Assembly: GCA_934133155.1 (NCBI GenBank)
Contig: CAKPAT010000075.1
Coordinates: 1 to 5,730, forward strand
DNA: 5,730 nt
Direction of reading: 5' to 3'
From: an uncultured Bacilli bacterium
Lineage (GTDB): Bacteria > Bacillota_I > Bacilli_A > RF39 > UBA660
The position numbers were made by a program, and so were the translations under genes. The notes beneath the pieces are model-generated. The model was given only the letters and a program-made list of their open reading frames with translations. It ran no database searches and was not told the origin of the DNA. Each line of letters begins with the position of its first letter. The stretch's first letter is position 1. Of the stretch, positions 1 through 5,418 are shown one piece after another.

Positions 1-792
1 GAAGATAATGGGGATGGTACAATAACAATAACAAACTATGATGAAACATGCGGGTCAGAAGTGATAATACCAGAAAAAATAAAAGGAAAAACAGTTACAA
101 AAATAGGCTCTACATACTGGCAGAAAAAGGAATCATTTGATCACAAAAGATTAAAAAAAGTTGTAATACCAGATACTGTTATATCTATTGGAGATTTTGC
201 ATTTTCAGGTAACTACATAACTAATTTAAAATTAGGAAGTAACTTAGAAGAAATAGGTGCAGAAGCATTTCATGATAATTGGTTAACATCTTTAACATTT
301 CCAAAAACTCTCAAAAAAATTGGAAGTGGAGCCTTCATGAAAAATTATTTAACAGAAATTCCTTCTTTAGATAATATTAAATATGAAGGTGGTATATTTT
401 CTTTAAATAGTTTAAAAAAAGAAGATGCATTTATATATGATAAAAATGAAGATGGTGAAATTGATTACACATCGTTAAATTCTTACGCCACTAGAGAATA
501 CACTGACGTATTAAATATCCCAGATGGCATTAAAAACCTTTCGTATCAATCATTAAGATTTTCTAATGCAGGGACAATAAACATGCCAGATGGAATAGAA
601 ACAATTGGCATATCAGCATTACATCAAACAAAAGCAAAAATAGTAAACATTCCCTCAAGCATAAAAGAAATTAAAGCAGGTGCTTTTGATGAGGCGTACA
701 ATTTAGAAGAAATAAATATAAATAAACCAGCAAACAGTATTTCTAATTCCCCTTGGAGTGCCCCTAGTGCTACTGTAAACTGGATTGAATAG
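1..792 (+). CDS. BspA-like leucine-rich repeat surface protein, 5'-truncated by window edge
   Basis: The frame is open from the first base, so the true start lies upstream; 263 residues and a TAG stop are visible. I see about seven repeats of the LRR_5 (BspA, Treponema pallidum) type, with the pattern IP-x-x-(I/L)-x-x-IG-x-x-AF-x-x-N-x-L. Examples are VVIPDTVISIGDFAFSGNYI, then LEEIGAEAFHDNWL and LKKIGSGAFMKNYL, and near the end IKEIKAGAFDEAYNLEEI. The opening segment (GTITITNYDETCGSEVIIP) resembles the usual entry into the repeat domain. The end (SISNSPWSAPSATVNW) resembles the C-terminal cap common in Firmicutes members. Residues 147-158 form an EF-hand-like loop inside a non-repeat insert. 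Family knowledge: these are normally secreted or surface-attached proteins involved in adhesion or binding; the ligand here is unknown. No anchor (LPxTG or membrane helix) follows the cap, so any anchoring would have to be N-terminal. A related broken gene follows on the same strand. Confidence 0.9.
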   Translation, partial: EDNGDGTITITNYDETCGSEVIIPEKIKGKTVTKIGSTYWQKKESFDHKRLKKVVIPDTVISIGDFAFSGNYITNLKLGSNLEEIGAEAFHDNWLTSLTFPKTLKKIGSGAFMKNYLTEIPSLDNIKYEGGIFSLNSLKKEDAFIYDKNEDGEIDYTSLNSYATREYTDVLNIPDGIKNLSYQSLRFSNAGTINMPDGIETIGISALHQTKAKIVNIPSSIKEIKAGAFDEAYNLEEININKPANSISNSPWSAPSATVNWIE

Positions 793-887
793 TGTATTGT
801 TAAGCATAAATATTACTTTTGAGATATTCAAATAACAAAAACTTAACGTATGGCAGTATGTTAAATGCATAAAAATAGTATTAAAAA

Positions 888-1240
888 ATGCGAAGGAAAA
901 ATACAGTATTAGCTTTATCATTTATCCTAATTTTAACCATAAGTTATATTACATTTAATACAGACATAAATCTGAAAGTAAAAGACAATATTTATAGTAA
1001 GGGTGAACTTTGTTTTGAAACTAAAGATATGGTAAAATCACAAAGTAACTTTCATCGACACCATAACATATATAGGAAATTTTTCTTTTTATAGAAATAG
1101 TATAAAAGAAGTTTCTATCCTTAAAACTGTAATATAAATTGGTGTAGGGACTCTTAAAAAAACAATTTTATAAAAAAACTGATAATTTAAAATCGTTAGG
1201 TCAATTATTTTTTGCTTATAAAAATCCAAAGTTACTTTAA
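888..1240 (+). pseudogene. Decayed BspA-like leucine-rich repeat gene
   Basis: An ATG at 888 opens a frame with a hydrophobic export-type N-terminus (RRK, then VLALSFILILTISYITF), continuing to about GELCFETKD before ending at a TAG (1092-1094) in unconvincing sequence. From 1036 another frame reads DTITYIGNFSFYRNSIKEV and then SILKTVI, a good LRR_5 repeat. It hits TAA at 1135-1137, but the same frame carries on as IGVGTLKK, which looks like the next repeat (IG-x-G-AF). A third frame (1169-1240) contains LKSLGQLFFAYKNPKLL, which also fits the repeat pattern, though more weakly. I infer one former gene with an internal deletion or frameshift, a nonsense codon and a further shift. It is probably a paralogue of the intact gene ending at 792. 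I see no good ribosome binding site before 888. The stretch 793-887 holds only weak inverted repeats (GTTAAG at about 801 with CTTAAC at about 841) and no T-run, so I call nothing there. Confidence 0.7.
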
Positions 1241-1248
1241 TAGCTAAG

Positions 1249-1285
1249 ATCTAAAAAAGTTAAAAACGACTTTTTTAGATTTTTT
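1249..1285 (+). terminator. Rho-independent terminator after the repeat-protein block
   Basis: A perfect 12-bp inverted repeat (ATCTAAAAAAGT at 1249-1260, ACTTTTTTAGAT at 1269-1280) encloses an 8-base loop and is followed by TTTTT. The stem is A/T-rich, so it would be modest in strength, but the perfect pairing and T-run on the + side fit a terminator. No T-run follows on the minus side. It separates the decayed repeat gene from the prfB promoter. Confidence 0.75.
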
Positions 1286-1331
1286 AAGTAAAATTTTAAC
1301 CTGTAAAGCGGTAGTAAAAATGTATAAAATT

Positions 1332-1340
1332 TGATATAAT
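1332..1340 (+). promoter_or_regulatory. Extended -10 promoter for the prfB operon
   Basis: TGATATAAT gives a consensus TATAAT (1335-1340) preceded by TGN, the extended -10 element for the housekeeping sigma factor. No good -35 hexamer lies 16-18 bases upstream (the sequence there is close to GTAGTA), which is tolerated with an extended -10. Transcription would start near 1346-1348, leaving a leader of about 22-24 bases before the prfB ATG. It lies just downstream of the terminator at 1249-1285 and is the only convincing promoter before the operon. Confidence 0.65.
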
Positions 1341-1355
1341 TAAAGATATAGTAAG

Positions 1356-1363
1356 AAAGGAAG
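1356..1363 (+). promoter_or_regulatory. Ribosome binding site of prfB
   Basis: AAAGGAAG lies about 7-9 bases before the ATG at 1370. It decides the start: the ATG at 1370 has this site and opens the short zero-frame leader needed for the frameshift, whereas the downstream ATG at 1422 does not. Confidence 0.7.
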
Positions 1364-1369
1364 AAAGCT

Positions 1370-2462
1370 ATGGAAAAAAGAGAAATTATAAGTATATATG
1401 AAGAGTACAAAAAAAAAATAAATGAATTATGGAGGTCACTTTGACCCTGAAAAAAGAAAAATAAAAATAAAAGAGTTAGAAGAAAAAACAAATGAGCCTA
1501 ATTTTTGGAATGATAGAAGAAAAAGTGAAGAAATAATAAGCGAACTTAACAGTGAAAAGAAAATTTTGGAAAACATTCAAAACATTAAAACAGAAACCGA
1601 AGACTACTTAGAAATGTCTAAAGAAGTAGACGAAAATGATTTAGAAAGTTTAAATTTTCTAGAAGATGAAAGTAAAAAACTAAACGTTCAAATCACCAAT
1701 GCTGAAACCGAAATATTATTAAGCGGTGAATATGACAAAAATGACGCTGTAATTGAAATTCACTCAGGTGCAGGTGGAACAGAGGCCTGCGACTGGGCTA
1801 ATATGCTTTATAGAATGTATGTTAGATACTGTGAAAAAAAATCTTATAAATTAGAAATAGTTGATACCCAAAACGGACTTGAAGCTGGAATCAAAAGCGT
1901 AACATTCATTGTTAAAGGTAAAAACGCCTATGGTTATCTTAAAAATGAAAAAGGAATACATAGACTAGTCAGAATATCACCATTTGACGCTGGAAAAAGA
2001 AGACATACCTCATTTGCATCAGTAACAGTAACACCAGTAATTGACGATACCGTTACCATAAACATTGAAGAAAAAGATTTAAAAATAGATGTATATCACA
2101 GTAGTGGAGCAGGTGGACAATCAGTAAACACCACTGATAGTGCTGTTAGAATAACACACATTCCAACAGGAATAGTAGTAACATGTCAAAATGAAAGAAG
2201 CCAAGTTCAAAATAAAGCCAAAGCCATGCAAATACTTCGTAGTAAGTTATATGAATTAGAACTCAAAAACAAAGAAGAAGAAAAACAAAAAATAAAAGGA
2301 GAAATAGACGACATCAACTTTGGTTCACAAATAAGAAGTTACATCATGTGCCCATATACCCTAGTTAAAGATCACCGCACCAATACCGAAGACGTAAACG
2401 TAAATAAAGTATTAGATGGCGATATAGATAAATTTATAAACAGTAATCTTAGGAGGGTATAA
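1370..2462 (+). CDS. prfB: Peptide chain release factor 2 (RF2), expressed by programmed +1 frameshift
   Basis: RF2 recognises UGA and UAA in the ribosomal A site and triggers hydrolysis of peptidyl-tRNA. Translation starts at ATG 1370 and reads 24 codons ending in WRSL. It meets an in-frame TGA at 1442-1444, shifts +1 and continues from GAC at 1443 to TAA at 2460-2462. The coding join is 1370..1441 with 1443..2462, giving 363 residues, close to the usual 365. In full-length numbering, GAGGTEACDW at 133-142 belongs to the PCRF domain, SPF at 203-205 is the UGA/UAA-discriminating tripeptide of RF2 (RF1 has PxT), and SGAGGQSVN carries the catalytic GGQ at 248-250. The N-terminal third is helical and charge-rich, as usual. 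It is first gene of the operon, and its last codons contain the ribosome binding site of the next gene. Expression should be autoregulated: low RF2 slows termination at the TGA and favours the shift. Confidence 0.97.
1431..1445 (+). promoter_or_regulatory. prfB programmed +1 frameshift site
   Basis: The site consists of an internal Shine-Dalgarno-like GGAGG (1431-1435), a 3-base spacer, the slippery CTT codon (1439-1441), the in-frame TGA stop (1442-1444) and a following C. This matches the E. coli and Bacillus arrangement (SD, three bases, CTT TGA C). Peptidyl-tRNA-Leu slips from CUU to UUU, after which GAC is read as Asp (residue 25). The zero frame ends here and the RF2 body is in the +1 frame, so the site is required for full-length product. 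Confidence 0.96.
2451..2457 (+). promoter_or_regulatory. Ribosome binding site of the YitT-family gene, inside the prfB 3' end
   Basis: AGGAGGG is a near-ideal Shine-Dalgarno sequence placed 6-7 bases before the ATG at 2464. It also encodes the last residues of RF2 (Arg-Arg-Val), so the two genes are packed together and probably co-translated. Confidence 0.85.
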
Positions 2463-2463
2463 C

Positions 2464-3348
2464 ATGATTTTTAACTTTGTTCAAAAAGAAAAAAGCAAAC
2501 AAATAGCTATAGAGGTAAATAAAGCAAACAAATTACAAAGATACCTAATATTTATATTTGGCGTACTCATATCTGCCATAGCATTCAACCTTTTCTTAAA
2601 ACCAAATCATTTAATAAGCGGTGTTAGTGGCCTATCAATAATAACTGAAAAACTACTTAAAATAGACCCTTCATTACTAATACTCATGGCAAACATTATC
2701 TTACTAATTGCGAGCTTGGTATTTTTAGGAAAAGAAAAAACAAAAAACACCGCATTAGGCTCAATTCTTTACCCATTATTTATAAAAATAACAGATTGGA
2801 TACCAGACTATGTCGACTTTGGTAATACCGAGATACTTGTAATAACCTTAACAGGAGCTGTATTATCTGGATTTGGCAGTGGACTTATATTAAAAAACAA
2901 CTTCACAACTGGTGGAAGTGATGTTTTAAAACAAATTTTATCAAAATATGGCAAAATGCAGTTTTCCAAAGCAAACCTTATCGCCGAGGGCCCAATAATC
3001 ATGTGTGGTGCTCTAGTCTATGGCTGGCAATCATTCCTATATTCTATAATAACTATATACGTGGTTGGTTACATAAGTGATAGAGTAATACTTGGAATAT
3101 CTGAATACAAAAACATGCAGATAATCACATCAAAAGAAAAAGACGTCAAAGATTTTATCATAACTAACCTAAATCAAGGACTAACAATATTAGACGTAAA
3201 AGGTGGATACACATCATCTAAATTAAGTATGTTAATATGCGCAATACCAACTAGAGATTACTTCATGGCAACAGAAGGAATAAAAAAAATCGACCCAGAT
3301 GCCTTCATAATCGTTACCGATACATATGAAATAAAAAGAAAGAAGTGA
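2464..3348 (+). CDS. YitT family (DUF2179) membrane protein, YvjA-like
   Basis: This 294-residue protein has the two-part layout of the YitT family. Hydrophobic segments at about 27-45, 50-62, 70-89, 93-110, 122-143 and 172-208 form the membrane part. A soluble C-terminal DUF2179 domain follows at about 216-290 (from MQIITSKEKDV to FIIVTDTYEI). Family motifs include SGVSGLSII (52-60) after the first helix and TTGGSDVL (148-155) after the helix ending near 143. The length is typical. The start at 2464 has an excellent ribosome binding site. It lies one base after the prfB stop and four bases before ftsE. In Bacillus subtilis a paralogue of this family, yvjA, occupies the same place next to prfB, which supports orthology by position. 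Family function is not established; a transporter or a nucleotide-sensing membrane protein has been speculated, and nothing in this sequence settles it. Confidence 0.9.
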   Translation: MIFNFVQKEKSKQIAIEVNKANKLQRYLIFIFGVLISAIAFNLFLKPNHLISGVSGLSIITEKLLKIDPSLLILMANIILLIASLVFLGKEKTKNTALGSILYPLFIKITDWIPDYVDFGNTEILVITLTGAVLSGFGSGLILKNNFTTGGSDVLKQILSKYGKMQFSKANLIAEGPIIMCGALVYGWQSFLYSIITIYVVGYISDRVILGISEYKNMQIITSKEKDVKDFIITNLNQGLTILDVKGGYTSSKLSMLICAIPTRDYFMATEGIKKIDPDAFIIVTDTYEIKRKK

Positions 3349-3352
3349 AAAT

Positions 3353-4036
3353 ATGGACTTAATAAAAATGAATAAAGTAAAAAAGACCTATAAAACCGGC
3401 GTAACCGCCATTCAAGATTTAAGTCTATCAATTGAAAAAGGGGAATTTGTTTTTATCATAGGATCAACAGGCTGTGGTAAAAGCACATTAATAAAAATGA
3501 TTTACCGCGAAGAAAAACCAACATCAGGGCAAATAATCGTTGGTGGAATAGACGTTGGAAAACTAAGAAATGGAAAAGTATACAAAATCAGAAGAAAAAT
3601 AGGTGTAGTATTTCAAGACTTTAAACTACTTCCAAAATCCACAGTATACGAAAACGTCGCCTTCGCCTTAGAAATATTTGGTGTGCCCAAAGACGAGATC
3701 CATTCAAAAGTCATAAAAGCACTAGAACTAGTTGGACTTAAACATAAAATTAAAAACTATCCAGCCCAGCTATCCGGTGGTGAACAGCAAAGAGTTGCCA
3801 TTGCTAGGGCCATAGTAAATGGACCAAAACTACTAATATGTGATGAACCTACAGGAAATCTTGATAAAAACACAGGAATGGAAATAATGAATGTTTTAAG
3901 CGAAATTAACAAGCTAGGAACAACAATAATCATGGTAACACACGATATTGATATAGTAAAACAAATGAAAAAAAGAGTAATTGTTTTAGACTCTGGAAGA
4001 GTTAAAAAAGATTATCCAGAAGGGACGTATGCCTAA
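3353..4036 (+). CDS. ftsE: Cell division ATP-binding protein FtsE
   Basis: FtsE is the ATPase of the FtsEX complex, an ABC-type machine that does not transport solute. It uses ATP hydrolysis to move FtsX and so activate peptidoglycan hydrolases. The 227 residues match the family length and carry every ABC motif: Walker [10 protein letters not shown] (37-45), Q-loop VFQD (Gln88), signature LSGGEQQR (140-147), Walker B LLICDE (160-165), D-loop NLD (169-171) and H-loop His197. DFKLLP just after the Q-loop is characteristic of FtsE, and FtsX follows directly, which separates it from the related LolD/MacB ATPases. The Walker A has Ser-Thr-Gly-Cys where many FtsE proteins have Pro-Ser-Gly-Ala, but the catalytic Gly-Lys-Ser/Thr is intact. 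Its ribosome binding site is weak (AAGAAGTG, about 3339-3347, inside the preceding gene), so coupling to upstream translation is likely. It overlaps ftsX by one base (TAATG). Confidence 0.96.
   Translation: MDLIKMNKVKKTYKTGVTAIQDLSLSIEKGEFVFIIGSTGCGKSTLIKMIYREEKPTSGQIIVGGIDVGKLRNGKVYKIRRKIGVVFQDFKLLPKSTVYENVAFALEIFGVPKDEIHSKVIKALELVGLKHKIKNYPAQLSGGEQQRVAIARAIVNGPKLLICDEPTGNLDKNTGMEIMNVLSEINKLGTTIIMVTHDIDIVKQMKKRVIVLDSGRVKKDYPEGTYA
4018..4025 (+). promoter_or_regulatory. Ribosome binding site of ftsX within ftsE
   Basis: AGAAGGGA sits about 10 bases before the ftsX ATG at 4036, inside the ftsE coding end. With the TAATG junction it allows both re-initiation and independent loading, which suits two subunits needed in fixed ratio. 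Confidence 0.55.
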
Positions 4037-4935
4037 TGAAAACATTTAGAATAATCGGAAGAAATATCCGTGACGCATTTAAAGGCGTATTTAGAAACTT
4101 TTCTTTATCATTTGCCTCAATATCATGTATTACAATAACCCTAATAGTAGTAGCCGTTTCCATAGTCTTATCAGATAACGTAGATAATTTCACAAAACTA
4201 GTTGAAGAAGATGTCACTATAGTAGCCTTTATTGATAACAGTGCCGACGATAAAAAAATAGAAGAAATAAAAGATAAAATAAGCATGATAGATAACGTCG
4301 AAACCTATGAATTTGAATCAAAAGCATCCATAACCAAAGAAATGCGAGACTCCTCAGAAGTATTCGATAGCATAATGAAAAACTGGGATAACGACGAAAA
4401 CCCAATACAAAATACCTTTCAAATAAAAGTTGTTGATATTAAAAAAATTGATAATGTTGCAAATTCTGTCAAAAAAATAGACGGAATAACATCAGTTCAA
4501 TATGGTGAAGCCATGGTTAAATCATTAATATCAGTATTTGAAGTGGTTCATAAAATATGCATTGGTGCTGTAATAGCCCTAATAATTGTAACCGCATTCT
4601 TAATTTCTAACACCATAAAAATAACCATATCATCAAGACAAAGAGAAATAGGAATAATGAGATTAATTGGTGCATCTAACCTAAATATTAGAATACCATT
4701 TATTATAGAAGGTTTAATACTAGGCATTTTAGGTTCAATCATCCCAATAATAACAACAGTTTATGGCTATACAGCAATCTATAAAAACTTTAATGGTTAT
4801 TTATTCTCACCATTTATAAAATTAATTCAGCCTGTACCATTCGTATACACCGCCTCAATAGTTTTACTAGCAATCGGTATATTAGTTGGTATGTTTGGTT
4901 CATGGAGAGCTGTAAAGAAATACTTAAAAATATGA
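4036..4935 (+). CDS. ftsX: Cell division permease-like protein FtsX
   Basis: FtsX is the membrane subunit of FtsEX and passes the FtsE ATPase cycle to hydrolases or their activators outside the membrane. The 299 residues show the FtsX plan: a cytoplasmic N-terminus ([21 protein letters not shown]), TM1 at about 24-46, a large extracellular domain at about 47-168, then TM2 (about 171-193), TM3 (about 221-245) and TM4 (about 267-290). The conserved segment SRQREIGIMRLIGAS (200-214) between TM2 and TM3 is the FtsX/MacB-type coupling region that contacts the ATPase. The length is typical of Gram-positive FtsX. In Bacillus FtsEX controls the hydrolase CwlO and in streptococci PcsB. No hydrolase gene is visible in this window, so the target must be encoded elsewhere. 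The stop overlaps the next start (ATGA). Confidence 0.96.
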   Translation: MKTFRIIGRNIRDAFKGVFRNFSLSFASISCITITLIVVAVSIVLSDNVDNFTKLVEEDVTIVAFIDNSADDKKIEEIKDKISMIDNVETYEFESKASITKEMRDSSEVFDSIMKNWDNDENPIQNTFQIKVVDIKKIDNVANSVKKIDGITSVQYGEAMVKSLISVFEVVHKICIGAVIALIIVTAFLISNTIKITISSRQREIGIMRLIGASNLNIRIPFIIEGLILGILGSIIPIITTVYGYTAIYKNFNGYLFSPFIKLIQPVPFVYTASIVLLAIGILVGMFGSWRAVKKYLKI

Positions 4936-5231
4936 AAATATTAAAAAGCAATTATGATAAATTTATTTTTAAAGCCTCTTTAGCCTTAGAGCTTTATTCT
5001 GATATGAATGGTAATAAAGAAATCTTTAATAATTTTAATGAAAAATTGAAACATTATAGGGCATTACCTATAAACGACGAAAAATCAAAAGAAACTATCG
5101 TAAAAGAATTAATCGCCATAATAAATAAACTAGGTCAAAAAAAGTTTATAATTTATGAAGATGTTGATGTAGAATATAATTATAATATAGACAAAAAAGA
5201 TACGAAAACAATAAATAAAAAAGCATATTAG
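4932..5231 (+). CDS. Small hypothetical protein, translationally coupled to ftsX
   Basis: I do not recognise this 99-residue protein. I chose ATG 4932 because it overlaps the ftsX stop as ATGA, a classic coupling junction. An in-frame ATG at 4902 would add ten residues but has no ribosome binding site and sits deep inside ftsX. The site before 4932 is also weak (AAAGAAAT), which fits coupling. The protein is soluble, with no signal or membrane segment. It looks mainly helical and charged (for example SKETIVKELIAIINKLGQKK), with an acidic, Tyr-rich patch (YEDVDVEYNYNID) and a Lys-rich tail. It is the last gene of the operon, before the terminator at 5332-5365. It could be a real operon member of unknown role or a recently acquired or decaying frame. 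The adjacent A-run at 5217-5222 raises the possibility that its true C-terminus lies in another frame. Confidence 0.6.
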   Translation: MKILKSNYDKFIFKASLALELYSDMNGNKEIFNNFNEKLKHYRALPINDEKSKETIVKELIAIINKLGQKKFIIYEDVDVEYNYNIDKKDTKTINKKAY

Positions 5232-5302
5232 CTTTGGAAAAAGAGTTTGCAAAGCCTGCGCTTACAAAGAGATTTATAAAAGTTTTAAAAGGCCGTTTAT
5301 AA
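5217..5302 (+). other. Possible frame-shifted C-terminal extension of the small gene after ftsX
   Basis: Just before the TAG at 5229-5231 there is a run of six A (5217-5222). If the frame shifts by -1 there, it reads on as KSILALEKEFAKPALTKRF and then IKVLKGRL to a TAA at 5300-5302, 29 bases before the terminator stem. The product would be about 123 residues with a basic helical tail. The alternative +1 frame is also open (SFGKRVCKACAYKEIYKSFK and onward) but runs through the terminator to a TGA at about 5377, which makes it less likely. Neither frame has its own start codon before the terminator. Short open frames arise by chance in A+T-rich DNA, so this is only suggestive. Otherwise I see nothing in 5232-5331 beyond a weak 6-bp inverted repeat, GCTTTG/CAAAGC. 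Confidence 0.3.
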
Positions 5303-5331
5303 TAGAACTAATAAATTTATACATACTAAAG

Positions 5332-5365
5332 AAAATGTTACAAGACAGATTTTGTAACATTTTTT
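5332..5365 (+). terminator. Rho-independent terminator of the prfB-ftsEX operon
   Basis: AAAATGTTACAA (5332-5343) pairs perfectly with TTGTAACATTTT (5352-5363) around an 8-base loop, and the downstream arm merges into six T (5360-5365). This fits the end of the operon that begins at 1332-1340. On the opposite strand the stem ends in only four T, so any action in that direction would be weaker. Confidence 0.85.
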
Positions 5366-5405
5366 ATATAAAAAAATGATCGTATAAATATATATTATGC
5401 GGTAT

Positions 5406-5415
5406 AGAAAGGTGA
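5406..5415 (+). promoter_or_regulatory. Ribosome binding site of the exported-protein gene
   Basis: AGAAAGGTGA ends 3 bases before the ATG at 5419, with the AGGTG core well placed. It fixes this ATG as the start. TA-rich sequence at about 5383-5396 (TATAAATATATATT) could hold a -10 element, but no convincing -35 is seen, so I do not call a promoter. Confidence 0.7.
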
Positions 5416-5418
5416 AAT

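Noticed and set aside
801..846. Inverted repeat GTTAAG/CTTAAC with a nested AATAT/ATATT as a terminator for the intact repeat gene
   Set aside because: The stems are only 5-6 bp with a long loop and no T-run follows, so it is within what A+T-rich sequence gives by chance.
703..921. Open frame on the minus strand
   Set aside because: It is rich in Phe/Tyr/Ile, as expected for the complement of A+T-rich DNA, has no family resemblance, and overlaps the intact repeat gene and the start of the decayed one.
1237..1491. Hydrophobic open frame on the minus strand
   Set aside because: It is the complement of the terminator, the promoter and the lysine-rich start of prfB. Poly-Phe/Leu runs come from A-rich sense DNA, and all functional signals here face the + strand.
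1422..2462. prfB starting at ATG 1422
   Set aside because: This ATG overlaps the frameshift signal and lacks its own upstream ribosome binding site. It would remove the conserved N-terminus that the 24-codon leader plus +1 shift supplies.
2808..3002. Minus-strand open frame inside the YitT-family gene
   Set aside because: It is a shadow of a convincing membrane-protein gene, with no recognisable product and no separate expression signals. The same applies to the minus-strand frames at 4002-4286 and 4548-4742 within ftsX.
4902..4931. Upstream start for the small gene after ftsX
   Set aside because: No ribosome binding site precedes it and it would add ten residues overlapping the conserved ftsX end. 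The ATGA junction at 4932 is the more natural start.
5217..5223. AAAAAAG as a dnaX-type programmed -1 slippery site
   Set aside because: The heptamer is in the wrong register for the zero frame (AAT AAA AAA GCA instead of xxA AAA AAG), and no stimulatory Shine-Dalgarno or stable downstream hairpin is evident.
5215..5379. Open frame with a CKAC motif (SFGKRVCKACAYKEIY) read as a zinc-binding protein or Cas4-like tail
   Set aside because: There is no start codon before 5336, it runs straight through the terminator hairpin, and two cysteines in a short frame are not evidence of a family.
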